Shown in pieces: positions 26,952-35,183 of a DNA stretch of 64,000 nucleotides. Under the pieces are notes generated by a model. That model saw only the letters and a program-made list of their open reading frames with translations, was not told where the DNA came from and did no database searches. Every line of letters begins with the position of its first letter. Positions within the stretch are counted from its first letter, which is position 1. The stretch comes from Runella slithyformis DSM 19594 (GTDB lineage: Bacteria > Bacteroidota > Bacteroidia > Cytophagales > Spirosomataceae), in the NCBI RefSeq assembly GCF_000218895.1, contig NC_015703.1, forward strand, positions 4,973,001 to 5,037,000, written 5' to 3'. Made by a program: the position numbers and the translations under genes.

Positions 26952-27584
26952 ATGGAGTGGGAAGAGTTGAAAAATACGTGGAAACAGGTGACAGAGTCTG
27001 AAAGACAACGCTATGGAGTTTCAGAGGATGCGTTAAAAAAACTGATCAGGCAACGGTCGCAGAGCCTGATCGATAAAATGTTGCGTAATTTTTACGGCGA
27101 AATGGGACTTTTGGTCGTTTGCTTTGCAGTCATTGGCTTTCTCCCCTTTCCTGGGTATTTTCGCCTGACAGCCCTTATAGTTCTGGTAGTATTGATAATT
27201 CCCTTTATAAAGCCATTTTTTCGTTTGTATGAGTTGCTGAAAAAGTTCCATCTTCATCCCATTGAGGACCTGCACCGTACGCTTCAGCGGCAGGTAATGC
27301 TGTTGAAGGACTATTTGAAGTTGTACCGACGTACTAACCTGATACTGACACCTATCGCGGGTTTTGGAGTGATTTGGGGAATAGTGTACTTTTTTTTGCA
27401 GGAGAAAATTATTCCCCAACTGACTGCCGAGGCAGTATGGATAACATTTACCGTTTCGGTTCTGTATGCATTAGCCTGCATTCCTTTCGTACGGTGGTAC
27501 GTTGAGCATCTGTACGGAAAATACGTTGAGCGACTGGAAGGGTGTCTGAAAGAATTGGAAGAAAAAAATGTTTCCGATCTGTAA
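26952..27584 (+). CDS. Membrane protein coupled to ECF sigma (possible regulator)
   Basis: A 210-residue protein that opens with EWEELKNTWKQVTES, a motif common at the start of Bacteroidota sigma-linked membrane proteins. It then has two pairs of membrane segments (about 48-90 and 125-170) and ends in a charged helix. No zinc-anti-sigma motif (HxxxCxxC) is present. Its four-base spacing from the sigma gene suggests it could sequester or modulate the sigma factor. That is inference from position, because the fold itself is not a known anti-sigma. Confidence 0.7.
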   Translation: MEWEELKNTWKQVTESERQRYGVSEDALKKLIRQRSQSLIDKMLRNFYGEMGLLVVCFAVIGFLPFPGYFRLTALIVLVVLIIPFIKPFFRLYELLKKFHLHPIEDLHRTLQRQVMLLKDYLKLYRRTNLILTPIAGFGVIWGIVYFFLQEKIIPQLTAEAVWITFTVSVLYALACIPFVRWYVEHLYGKYVERLEGCLKELEEKNVSDL

Positions 27585-27633
27585 CATTTTGAATGATGAA
27601 TCGACTTATAGGTGAAACAAACCAATTACAATA

Positions 27634-28134
27634 ATGGAATGGAAAAAAACAGCAAGAGCGGCCTTTAAACTCGTTGATAATGATAATGTTGTCGGACTGC
27701 TGAACATGGAGCCTACGGCTGTTACGTGGGAGATGGGAGGCATGACTTATCGGTTTCAACAAAAAAGCAGTTGGAAGCAAACCTATCAGTTCATCAACCC
27801 GGAAGGTGCACTGATAGGAGAAATGCGTCCCAAAAATTGGTACGGTACTACCTTTGTCATTACCTTGGAAGAGCAATCGTTTTACCTTACATTTACCAAT
27901 AACCCTCTGGCTGCCGTTCAGTTGAGGGATGCCGAGAATCAATGGCTGATTCAGGCGCGTTTAATGACGGCTAACCATCAGGTTCAAACGGAGTTTAGCA
28001 TGAAGGAAGCCTTTAAAGATGCACCTAATGCGTATTGGCTTGCAGGGATTATCTGGAATTATTTTTACCCAATGGCCCAAAGCGAATGCGGAGACATTGA
28101 CGCGGCAACGTTTCTTTTGTTAGCCACTGCTTAA
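27634..28134 (+). CDS. Beta-rich protein of ECF operon, LURP/Tubby-like appearance
   Basis: A 166-residue soluble protein with alternating short strands (YRFQQKSSWKQTYQFINPEG, ALIGEMRPKNWYGTTFVITL) and one amphipathic helix near the C-terminus (WLAGIIWNYFYPMA). The strand pattern recalls LURP-one/Tubby-C-like barrels, but I cannot confirm the family. It lies between the membrane protein and the TraB/GumN gene in a four-gene run, so it is probably part of the sigma operon. Function unknown. Confidence 0.65.
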   Translation: MEWKKTARAAFKLVDNDNVVGLLNMEPTAVTWEMGGMTYRFQQKSSWKQTYQFINPEGALIGEMRPKNWYGTTFVITLEEQSFYLTFTNNPLAAVQLRDAENQWLIQARLMTANHQVQTEFSMKEAFKDAPNAYWLAGIIWNYFYPMAQSECGDIDAATFLLLATA

Positions 28135-28137
28135 AAA

Positions 28138-29004
28138 ATGAATAAATCAATATCCATGAAAACGATCCAACTTATTCTTCTTTGTCTTTTTGCACATTGG
28201 ACCAACGCGCAGGAAAAATCACTTCTGTGGGAAATTTCGGGTAATGGTCTGTCCAAGCCCTCGTATGTTTACGGAACCATTCACGTGATTTGTCCTAAAG
28301 ACTACTTTCTGACGGATTCGACCAAAGCTTCCTTTCAGAAAGCCGAGCAGGTCTACCTCGAACTTGACATGGACGATCCTGCTATGATGACCAAAATGAC
28401 ACAGACCATGATGCTCACCAACGGCAAGAAAATGAAAGATTACCTTAAGCCCGACGATTATACTTTACTGAGCGATTATTTCAGGCAGAAAATGGGTATG
28501 AGTCTCGACCAAATCGGTGGCATGAAGCCTTTCACATTGATGTCGATGCTGTACATGACCCTGTTGAGCTGTCAGCCGCAATCGTACGAAATGGTCTTTA
28601 CGCAGATGGCGATTAGTACTAAAAAAGAACTGCTGGGCTTAGAATCGGTGGAGTTTCAGATGGGTGTTTTCGATCAGATTCCCTACGAGAAACAGGCAGC
28701 GTTATTGGCTGATATGGTTCGAAAAAAAGAGGAATCATCTAAAGAGTTCGGAGCTATGGTAGCCTTGTATAAACAGCAGGATCTGGAAGGCTTACTGAAA
28801 TTAATGGACGACAGCGATTGGGATTTCAACGGCTACGAAGATATTTTATTAGCTAATCGCAATACCGCCTGGGTGCCGATCATGGAAAATGCCATGAAAG
28901 CGAAGTCGACTTTTTTTGCCGTGGGTGCCGGGCATTTAGGTGGTACCAAAGGGGTTTTGCAATTGCTTAAAAAGAAAGGGTATAAGGTTAAAGCAGTACT
29001 GTAG
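28138..29004 (+). CDS. TraB/GumN-family protein
   Basis: A 288-residue exported protein. A second ATG at 28156 gives the better signal peptide (KTIQLILLCLFAHWTNAQ). The TraB/GumN signature is clear: SYVYGTIHVICPKDYF near residue 40, and the C-terminal FFAVGAGHLGGTKGVLQLL motif. The conserved GTIH and GHLGG motifs resemble Tiki-like metalloprotease active sites. The substrate is unknown. It starts three bases after the preceding gene's stop, closing the ECF operon. Confidence 0.9.
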   Translation: MNKSISMKTIQLILLCLFAHWTNAQEKSLLWEISGNGLSKPSYVYGTIHVICPKDYFLTDSTKASFQKAEQVYLELDMDDPAMMTKMTQTMMLTNGKKMKDYLKPDDYTLLSDYFRQKMGMSLDQIGGMKPFTLMSMLYMTLLSCQPQSYEMVFTQMAISTKKELLGLESVEFQMGVFDQIPYEKQAALLADMVRKKEESSKEFGAMVALYKQQDLEGLLKLMDDSDWDFNGYEDILLANRNTAWVPIMENAMKAKSTFFAVGAGHLGGTKGVLQLLKKKGYKVKAVL

Positions 29005-29020
29005 TGTAAGCGATCACGTA

Positions 29021-29038
29021 TGCCCGCATTCGCGGGCA
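29021..29038 (+). terminator. Short hairpin after TraB/GumN gene
   Basis: TGCCCGC-ATTC-GCGGGCA, 17 bases after the stop. There is no T-tract. It is a possible transcript end or RNA-stabilising hairpin. Confidence 0.45.
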
Positions 29039-29149
29039 AAGGGCTAAGGTGCAAATCGGAAAACTACCCGAAGATATGCGGAAAGAAACGGCCTTTACCA
29101 TCTGTCAGGATGGTGGGTGGAGACTTTTCCGCTCCTTTTTTAATACAAT

Positions 29150-29175
29150 CGTCAAGGGGTTTAAACCCCTTGACG
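29150..29175. repeat. Perfect 26-base palindrome
   Basis: CGTCAAGGGGTTT and its exact reverse complement meet without a spacer. It sits between the TraB/GumN gene and the convergent murQ. It may terminate both transcripts or be a repeat unit like those at 14876 and 15955. Confidence 0.6.
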
Positions 29176-29256
29176 ATACAGGGTTTCCTTTTTTCGGGGT
29201 AAAATAACGTTCTGTGTTTTCTATTTTGAGCCATCCCTTTTCCGGTTGGGGCCCTT

Positions 29257-30075
29257 TCAGACCTTGCGTCCGGCTTCTATGGCATTCCGTACGCTGCCAT
29301 GGGCGTCGAGGAGGGTTTGGGCTTCTTCGTTGGTCAGGTGAGGAAGCTCTTCTTTGACCATTCGGATGGCGCGCTGTACCAGTTTGTAGTTGGTCATTTG
29401 CATATCGACCATTTTATTGCCTTTCACCCGTCCCAACTGAATCATGACCGAAGTGGAGATCATATTGAGCGCTAACTTTTGGGCGGTGCCGGATTTCATG
29501 CGCGTACTGCCCGTGACAAATTCAGGGCCTACGACAATTTCGACGGGGTATTCGGCCGCTGCGGCTACTGCCGAGCCGGTGTTGCACACGATGCAGCCCG
29601 TCAGGATACCCGATTCGCGGGCTTTCTGCAATCCGCCGATGACGTAAGGCGTACGACCGGAAGCGGCGATGCCTACCAATGAGTCAAGCTCATCTATTTC
29701 GTATTCTTTCAAGTCGATCCACGCCTGCTCGGGGTCATCTTCGGCGTTTTCGACGGCGCGCCGGATGGCTTTGTCGCCGCCCGCCATCAGACCAATGACC
29801 AGATCAAAGGGAACCCCATAGGTAGGAGGGCATTCCGAGGCATCCACTACCCCCAATCTTCCGCTGGTTCCTGCTCCGATGTAAAAAAGACGGCCTCCCT
29901 GTTTCATTCGAACAACGATCTGCTCCACCAACGCTTCAATCTGCGGAATGGCTTTTTCAACGGCATAAGGCACCGTTTTGTCTTCATTATTGATATTGAT
30001 CAGCAATTCTCGAACACTCATTTGATCGAGATGGTCATAACGGGAAGCAGATTCAGTGGTAGATGTAGATAGCAT
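29257..30075 (-). CDS. murQ: N-acetylmuramic acid 6-phosphate etherase
   Basis: A 272-residue SIS-domain enzyme. Key motifs are GRLFYIGAGTSGRLGVVDA (sugar-phosphate binding, residues 62-80), ASECPPTYG, GGDKAIRRAVENAEDD with the catalytic acidic residues, and TGSTRMKSGTAQK. It cleaves the lactyl ether of MurNAc-6-P in cell-wall recycling. The length is at the short end for the family but fits other Bacteroidota. No murein transporter or kinase lies nearby. Confidence 0.95.
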   Translation of the reverse strand: MLSTSTTESASRYDHLDQMSVRELLININNEDKTVPYAVEKAIPQIEALVEQIVVRMKQGGRLFYIGAGTSGRLGVVDASECPPTYGVPFDLVIGLMAGGDKAIRRAVENAEDDPEQAWIDLKEYEIDELDSLVGIAASGRTPYVIGGLQKARESGILTGCIVCNTGSAVAAAAEYPVEIVVGPEFVTGSTRMKSGTAQKLALNMISTSVMIQLGRVKGNKMVDMQMTNYKLVQRAIRMVKEELPHLTNEEAQTLLDAHGSVRNAIEAGRKV

Positions 30076-30118
30076 AGTTTGGTTAAGTAATGCGTAGGAC
30101 GAAAAGAAGATGGCAAAC

Positions 30119-30778
30119 TTAGGGTAATTCGGCCAATACGGTCATTCCGCCCGTCGTTTTATCTTCTAAATTTACACGTATTCTTGCGTCTAAAGGTAAG
30201 TAAACATCTACCCTTGACCCAAATTTGATGAAGCCCATTTCAGAGCCTTGGGCTACCTGCTGCCCTTCTTTTACGTACCATACGATGCGTTTTGCTAAGG
30301 CGCCCGCTACCTGCCGGAACAACACCTCGACGCCGTTGGGGGCTTTGATGACCGTAGTGGTACGTTCGTTCTCTGTACTGGATTTTGGGTGCCATGCCAC
30401 CAGGTACTTGCCCGGATGGTATTTAAAATAATTTACCACGCCGCCAATGGGGTTCCAGTTGATGTGCACATTGATGGGCGACATGAAAATGGAGATCTGA
30501 CGACGGGGTCCCTTGAAATATTCGCTTTCGACCACTTCCTCGATCACGACCACTTTCCCGTCGCAGGGAGCAATCACGTGTTTTGAATTAACGGCAACGG
30601 TACGGGCAGGTTTACGAAAAAATTGAACAATGATAAAGAAAAACGCAAGGGACGCTACCAGCCAAGCCGTGGCAAACCAATCGGGCGCGACCCATACATA
30701 GTGGATCAATCCGTTGGTTATCAATACAAAAAGTGCCGCTAATCCAATGCTGACAGAGCCTTCTTTGTGAATAGTCAT
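30119..30778 (-). CDS. psd: Phosphatidylserine decarboxylase (short, archaeal-type)
   Basis: A 219-residue protein. Two N-terminal membrane segments (about 10-55) are followed by the decarboxylase core: VIAPCDGKVVVIEEV, ISIFMSPINVHINWNP and the self-cleavage site KFGSRVDVYLP, where cleavage between Gly and Ser makes the pyruvoyl cofactor. It forms phosphatidylethanolamine in the inner membrane. The FGSR form and size mark the short class, which lacks the LGST motif of E. coli Psd. It lies 43 bases upstream of murQ on the same strand. Confidence 0.93.
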   Translation of the reverse strand: MTIHKEGSVSIGLAALFVLITNGLIHYVWVAPDWFATAWLVASLAFFFIIVQFFRKPARTVAVNSKHVIAPCDGKVVVIEEVVESEYFKGPRRQISIFMSPINVHINWNPIGGVVNYFKYHPGKYLVAWHPKSSTENERTTTVIKAPNGVEVLFRQVAGALAKRIVWYVKEGQQVAQGSEMGFIKFGSRVDVYLPLDARIRVNLEDKTTGGMTVLAELP

Positions 30779-30884
30779 ATTTCAGTTAGGTATAATAAAA
30801 AAATGCGAGGGATAGGTTTTGAACCTTTCACCCCGCAAAAATAACAATCTTATGACTACTCACTACTCACACGGCATTACTTTA

Positions 30885-32162
30885 TTAGTAACCGCCACGG
30901 AATTTATACGTGCTGGCCACTTTATCAATGGCTACGATGTAAGCTGCCAAACGCATATTTACCCTGTATTTCTGTGAGGTAGCGTAAACATTTTCAAAGG
31001 CATCTTTCATGATACGGTCCGAGCGGCGGTTGATACGCTCCAAATTCCATTTGTAGCCGATCCGATTTTGGACCCATTCAAAGTATGAGACGGTCACTCC
31101 GCCGGCATTGGCCAGAATATCGGGCACTACCATGATGCCTTTGCTGTTGATGATATCATCCGCGCTGGCCGAGGTGGGGCCGTTGGCGCCTTCTACGATC
31201 ATTTTGGCCTGAATATCGGCCGCATTGTCGTGTGTAATGACATCTTCTTTGGCGGCCGGAACGAGTACATCCACGGCGAGCGAAAGCAATTCTTCGTTAG
31301 TGATCTTTTCCGCGCCCGTGTAGCCGTCCAGCATTCCGCCGTTGGCATTACGGTACTGCATGGCGGCTTCAATGTCGATTCCGCCGGAGTTGTAGTACCC
31401 GCCCGAAATGTCACTGATGGCCTGTACACTCACTCCGCGTTCGTGCAGCAGAGCCGCAGCGTACATGCCTACGTTTCCGAATCCCTGCACAGCGGCAGTG
31501 GCCCGGTACGGATTGAGCCTCATTTTTTCCATGGCAGCCAGGGCAGATACTGTTACTCCCCGCCCCGTGGCTTCGGTACGGCCGAGTGAGCCGCCTAATA
31601 CCAGCGGTTTGCCCGTTACTACGCCCGGTACGGTCATGCCTTTGGCTTTGGAATATTCATCCATCAGCCAGGCCATTTCCCGGGGGCCGGTACCCATGTC
31701 CGGTGCAGGGATGTCTTCATCGGGGCCGAATACGTTGAGCATGGCGGTGGTGTAGGCGCGCATGAGGCGTTCGATCTCTCCCGCCGACATTTCGCGGGGG
31801 TTGCAGGCAATCCCCCCCTTGGCTCCGCCGTAAGGAATGTCTACTACCGCGCATTTCCATGTCATCCAGGCCGCTAAGGCCCGAACTTCGTCAATATTGA
31901 CCCCCATGTCGAAACGAATCCCTCCTTTAGAAGGACCAAGGATGGTAGAATGGATCACACGATACCCTTCAAATACTTTGATTTGGCCGTTATCCATGGT
32001 GACGGGGAGCCCCACGACGACCTGCTTTCGAGGCATTTTAAGAATATGGTACATTTCGTCGCTGATACCCAGTAATTCGGCAGCTTTGTCAAAGCGCGAC
32101 ATCATAGACTCCAGTGGATTCTCCTTATCTTTTATGGGAGCCGGCTCAATGTAAGTCATCAT
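30885..32162 (-). CDS. gdhA: Glu/Leu/Phe/Val-type glutamate dehydrogenase
   Basis: The start is placed at one of two adjacent ATGs (32162 or 32159); the longer upstream frame has no family similarity. The 425-residue product has VVGLPVTMDNGQIKVFEGYR, the Lys-containing PYGGAKGGIACNP active site near residue 125, the GAVQGFGNVG-type Rossmann motif near residue 235 and IVEGANGPTS. It interconverts glutamate and 2-oxoglutarate, linking nitrogen and carbon metabolism. Coenzyme preference cannot be fixed by eye. Confidence 0.94.
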   Translation of the reverse strand: MMTYIEPAPIKDKENPLESMMSRFDKAAELLGISDEMYHILKMPRKQVVVGLPVTMDNGQIKVFEGYRVIHSTILGPSKGGIRFDMGVNIDEVRALAAWMTWKCAVVDIPYGGAKGGIACNPREMSAGEIERLMRAYTTAMLNVFGPDEDIPAPDMGTGPREMAWLMDEYSKAKGMTVPGVVTGKPLVLGGSLGRTEATGRGVTVSALAAMEKMRLNPYRATAAVQGFGNVGMYAAALLHERGVSVQAISDISGGYYNSGGIDIEAAMQYRNANGGMLDGYTGAEKITNEELLSLAVDVLVPAAKEDVITHDNAADIQAKMIVEGANGPTSASADDIINSKGIMVVPDILANAGGVTVSYFEWVQNRIGYKWNLERINRRSDRIMKDAFENVYATSQKYRVNMRLAAYIVAIDKVASTYKFRGGY

Positions 32163-32544
32163 TTTCGTAAATTCTGATTGTTTGGAATATTCATTTGTTG
32201 ATAGAAATCGCTCCGCGGTGGCTGTCCCGGCGAAGCGGTTTTTCAGCTGCAAACTTAACAGGATTAAAACGAAAAAGGTAGAAAGATAGTTTTGTCTTGG
32301 TATTGTCCAATTTTTTACAAAAGAAGGTTGTATTAACGATTTCACCGGGTGAAGAATAGTGTAAGGGGAAGCCAAGGGTTTTCCAAATAAAACTTGGTTT
32401 TTGAGGGGATTTATAAAATCAAAAAAAAATATCTTTTTCTTGTACAGTACCGGGAAATGATTTGAACGAAAAGAATAAAGCGTATTTTTGCGCCTTAATC
32501 AACTTCCGTCGTTACGTTTTACTACCCCTAATAAGAATTTTTAT
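32163..32544. other. Divergent spacer between gdhA and traR/dksA-like gene
   Basis: About 380 bases. It contains the plus-strand promoter at 32461-32490. The rest holds no gene that I can support and presumably includes the gdhA promoter. Confidence 0.5.
32461..32490 (+). promoter_or_regulatory. Strong Bacteroidota-type promoter for TraR/DksA-like gene
   Basis: TTTG at 32461-32464 and TATTTTTG at 32483-32490, 18 bases apart, match the -33 and -7 consensus. The ATG follows 55 bases downstream. Confidence 0.7.
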
Positions 32545-32928
32545 ATGACTGTACAGGAAGAAAAGAAGCGATACTCTGAAGAAGAACTGAAAGAGTTCGA
32601 AGCTATCATCAACCAAAAGCTGGAGGCACAGCGAAAAGAATTGGCGTACATCAAGGACACGTTGAGTCGTAAAAACGACAGCGGCACCGACAATACCGGC
32701 GCGGCGACCAAATTAATGGAAGACGTGGACACGAGCGAACGTGAGCAAATGAGCCAATCGGCGGCGCGCCTGCAAAAATTCATTACCCAACTCGAAAACG
32801 CCCTTGTACGCATCAAAAACGGTACATACGGTGTGTGTATCGACACCGGCAAGTTGATTCCGAAAGAACGTTTACAGGCGGTACCACACACGCAGCAGAC
32901 CATCGAAGCAAAACTGCGCCGTAAGTAA
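32545..32928 (+). CDS. TraR/DksA-family protein
   Basis: Starting at the ATG 32545-32547 the product has 127 residues. It has an N-terminal coiled-coil hairpin (about 15-80) and the C-terminal GTYGVCIDTGKLIPKERLQA globule of the DksA/TraR family. Only one Cys of the zinc-finger set remains, so it probably folds without zinc, as in cysteine-poor DksA variants. It likely binds the RNA polymerase secondary channel and modulates transcription. It is preceded by a strong promoter and followed by a strong terminator, so it is monocistronic. Confidence 0.88.
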   Translation: MTVQEEKKRYSEEELKEFEAIINQKLEAQRKELAYIKDTLSRKNDSGTDNTGAATKLMEDVDTSEREQMSQSAARLQKFITQLENALVRIKNGTYGVCIDTGKLIPKERLQAVPHTQQTIEAKLRRK

Positions 32929-32945
32929 ACCGGTATAGCACTGCC

Positions 32946-33009
32946 AAAAAGGCGACAAAACCGCTTTTCCTGCTTCCAAAGAGCAGGAACGCGGTTTTGT
33001 CGCCTTTTT
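32946..33009. terminator. Long bidirectional terminator
   Basis: A 19-bp perfect outer stem (32946-32964 with 32991-33009) plus an inner TTCCTGCT/AGCAGGAA stem, with A and T runs at the base. It lies between the convergent DksA-like and SDR genes. Confidence 0.88.
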
Positions 33010-33029
33010 TTATGGATATAGCGCGTCTC

Positions 33030-33929
33030 TTAGGGTGCTTTACCTTCCTGTTTACTGGCTCGGTTGGCGTTTTTGATCTGCGCTTCCAGCACATCCCACA
33101 TCTCCGGGGTTACTTCATGCAGGAAATTGAACTGTCCGCCGTTGAGCACTTCTCCGCCGTCGAGGGTGATCACTTCGCCCGTCATGTAGGCCGAAAAGTC
33201 GGACATCAGGTAGGCGGCGAGATTGGCCAATTCCTGGTGCTCACCCGTCCGATGCAGCGGGATACGGTTTTCAAACGCAAATTTTTCGGCCAATTCTTTC
33301 GGGAATAAACGATCCCACGCCCCTTTGGTAGGAAAGGGTCCCGGAGCAATGGCGTTGAGGCGAATGCCGTATTTTCCCCATTCGTAGGCCAGTGATTTGG
33401 TCATGGCTAATGCGCCCGCTTTAGCCATCGCCGATGGAACCACCCAGCCTGAGCCTGTCCAGGCGTAAGTGGTGGAGATATTGAGCACCGTGCCTTTGAT
33501 GTTATTTTCGATCCAATATTTGCCGATGGCCAGGGTAAAGTAATAGGTACCACGCAGCACGATGTCAACAACCGTGTCGATGGCCTTGTACGAAAGACGC
33601 TCGGTAGGGCTGATGAAATTGCCGGCGGAGTTGTTGACCAAACCATGTACCGCGCCAAAGCGGGCAATGGCCGCTTCAATGACCGCTTCAATTTGCTCGG
33701 GTTTACGTACATCGCATTCAGCCGGCAATACCTGACCGCCGGTCGCCTCGGTCAATTCTTTTGCCGTGGCTTCCAAAACGGCCAAGCGCCGACTGCAGAT
33801 CACGACGTTGGCCCCCAATTCAAGGAAATACTTCGCCATGGACTTGCCAAGGCCGGTGCCTCCGCCCGTAACGATAATGGTTTTGCCCGCAAGCGACCCG
33901 TCGCGCAGCATTGGTTGAGAAAAGTTCAT
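33030..33929 (-). CDS. SDR enzyme, 2,4-dienoyl-CoA reductase type
   Basis: The 299-residue SDR has TGGGTGLGKSMA near residue 21 and VNNSAGNFISPTERLS near residue 105. The usual YxxxK is replaced by PSAMAK, with Lys kept and Tyr missing, as in eukaryotic-type 2,4-dienoyl-CoA reductases. APGPFPTKGAWDRLFP is also typical of that group. It would use NADPH to reduce dienoyl-CoA intermediates in beta-oxidation of unsaturated fatty acids. The neighbour at 34079-34885 is a dienoyl-CoA isomerase type, which strongly supports this assignment. Confidence 0.87.
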   Translation of the reverse strand: MNFSQPMLRDGSLAGKTIIVTGGGTGLGKSMAKYFLELGANVVICSRRLAVLEATAKELTEATGGQVLPAECDVRKPEQIEAVIEAAIARFGAVHGLVNNSAGNFISPTERLSYKAIDTVVDIVLRGTYYFTLAIGKYWIENNIKGTVLNISTTYAWTGSGWVVPSAMAKAGALAMTKSLAYEWGKYGIRLNAIAPGPFPTKGAWDRLFPKELAEKFAFENRIPLHRTGEHQELANLAAYLMSDFSAYMTGEVITLDGGEVLNGGQFNFLHEVTPEMWDVLEAQIKNANRASKQEGKAP

Positions 33930-33939
33930 TGTGTTTAGG

Positions 33940-33995
33940 GATTTATGAATGACGATTTATGAATGACGACTTACGAGTGACGAATTACGAATTTT
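33940..33995. repeat. Four 14-base tandem repeats (GAnTTAyGArTGAC)
   Basis: Units start at 33940, 33954, 33968 and 33982; the last is partial. They share the consensus of the repeat at 20626-20666. The rest of the spacer up to 34078 contains no gene. Confidence 0.65.
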
Positions 33996-34078
33996 TATTG
34001 CTAACCTCTTACTCCCTATTTTTTATCTCCTATTTCCCGCTTCTGACCGCAGCGGTGGCCGCTCTTCACTCCTGATTT

Positions 34079-34885
34079 TTACAAAAAAACAGCGTCACGT
34101 TTCTGCATTTTGGCCTGAAAGGCTTCCATGAGGTCGTTGGAGAGGAGCATGGCGGCGTTCCAGGTGGCCATGTAGTCGAGGCCGTCGGCAACGGAATGAT
34201 CGCGACTGTGGTTCAGGATGGCCTTGGTGCCCCGAATCGAAAGCGGAGATTTGGCGGCAATGCTTTGGGCAATGCGGAGCACTTCGGACTGCATGGTGTC
34301 GGCATCGGCAAAACTGCGGTTGGCCAGGCCGATGCGTTCGGCCTCTCGGCCCGCTACCTGTCGTCCCGTATAGGCCATTTCCCGCGCTATGCCCGGGGCA
34401 ATGATCTTAGGCAGGCGTTGGAGCGTACCCAGATCGGCTACCATACCCATGTCAATTTCTTTAATGGTAAAAAAGGCGTCGTCGGTACAGTAGCGCATGT
34501 CGCAGGCACTTATGATGTCTACGCCCCCGCCGATGCATCCGCCGTGGATAGCCGCAATGACGGGCTTGCTGCACTGCTCAATGGCATTGATCGGTGCCTG
34601 TAACTCAAGCACCTGTCGACGAAGCTTTTCGCGTTTTCGTCCTTCACATTTCTGCGCCGATTGTGCCACCTGCATCAGGAGCTCCAGATCAATGCCCGCG
34701 CAAAAATGCCTGCCGCTGCCGCTCAAAATGATGACTCTGACGTCGTCACGTTCGTCAAGTTCTTCAAAAATAGCCTTCATTTCCTCCCAGGCTTTTTGAT
34801 TAAGAGCGTTGGCCCGCTCCGGACGGTTGAAGGTTACGCCGGCGATGTAATTATCGATGGTCAGGGAAAAGGTTTCAAAAGCCAT
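34079..34885 (-). CDS. Enoyl-CoA hydratase/isomerase family, dienoyl-CoA isomerase type
   Basis: The 268-residue crotonase-fold protein has the oxyanion-hole segments HFCAGIDLELL near residue 60 and HGGCIGGGVDIISACDMRY near residue 115. EIDMGMVADLGTLQRLPK follows, carrying the Glu and Asp pair that defines delta3,5-delta2,4-dienoyl-CoA isomerases (ECH1-like). It shifts double bonds so that odd-position unsaturated acyl-CoAs can be degraded. The dienoyl-CoA reductase-like SDR lies about 150 bases downstream on the same strand. Confidence 0.9.
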   Translation of the reverse strand: MAFETFSLTIDNYIAGVTFNRPERANALNQKAWEEMKAIFEELDERDDVRVIILSGSGRHFCAGIDLELLMQVAQSAQKCEGRKREKLRRQVLELQAPINAIEQCSKPVIAAIHGGCIGGGVDIISACDMRYCTDDAFFTIKEIDMGMVADLGTLQRLPKIIAPGIAREMAYTGRQVAGREAERIGLANRSFADADTMQSEVLRIAQSIAAKSPLSIRGTKAILNHSRDHSVADGLDYMATWNAAMLLSNDLMEAFQAKMQKRDAVFL

Positions 34886-35183
34886 ACTTCTGTATTTTTT
34901 TTATTACAGTCGGAACATAAGTTGAGTAACTGTTGACTGTAAACCGTTTACTGATTTGTTATGCTTGCATACTATATCGCAAACCTACACAACTAATTTT
35001 TGTTTCAAAAAGAATTGACGTAAAATTGTGAACAACCGCAGAAAGGGCCGAGTTAAGGAACACGGAAAATAGATAATGGATGACGGAAAAAGGAAATACG
35101 GAAAACAAATAATGGAAGACGGATACACGAATAACGGATAACCATTAACAAGTAACAGATAACGGATACACGAATAATAACCA
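34886..35183. other. Repetitive spacer, no gene
   Basis: About 300 bases. From about 35060 it is full of short degenerate repeats around AATAACGGATAC and GGAAGACGGATAC. No gene or hairpin was seen. Confidence 0.45.

Noticed and set aside
27634-28134. Toxin or antitoxin assignment for the beta-rich protein
   Set aside because: Its size and place in a sigma operon give no support for a toxin pair.
30885-32375. N-terminal extension of glutamate dehydrogenase
   Set aside because: The first 71 codons have no similarity to the family and cover the promoter spacer.
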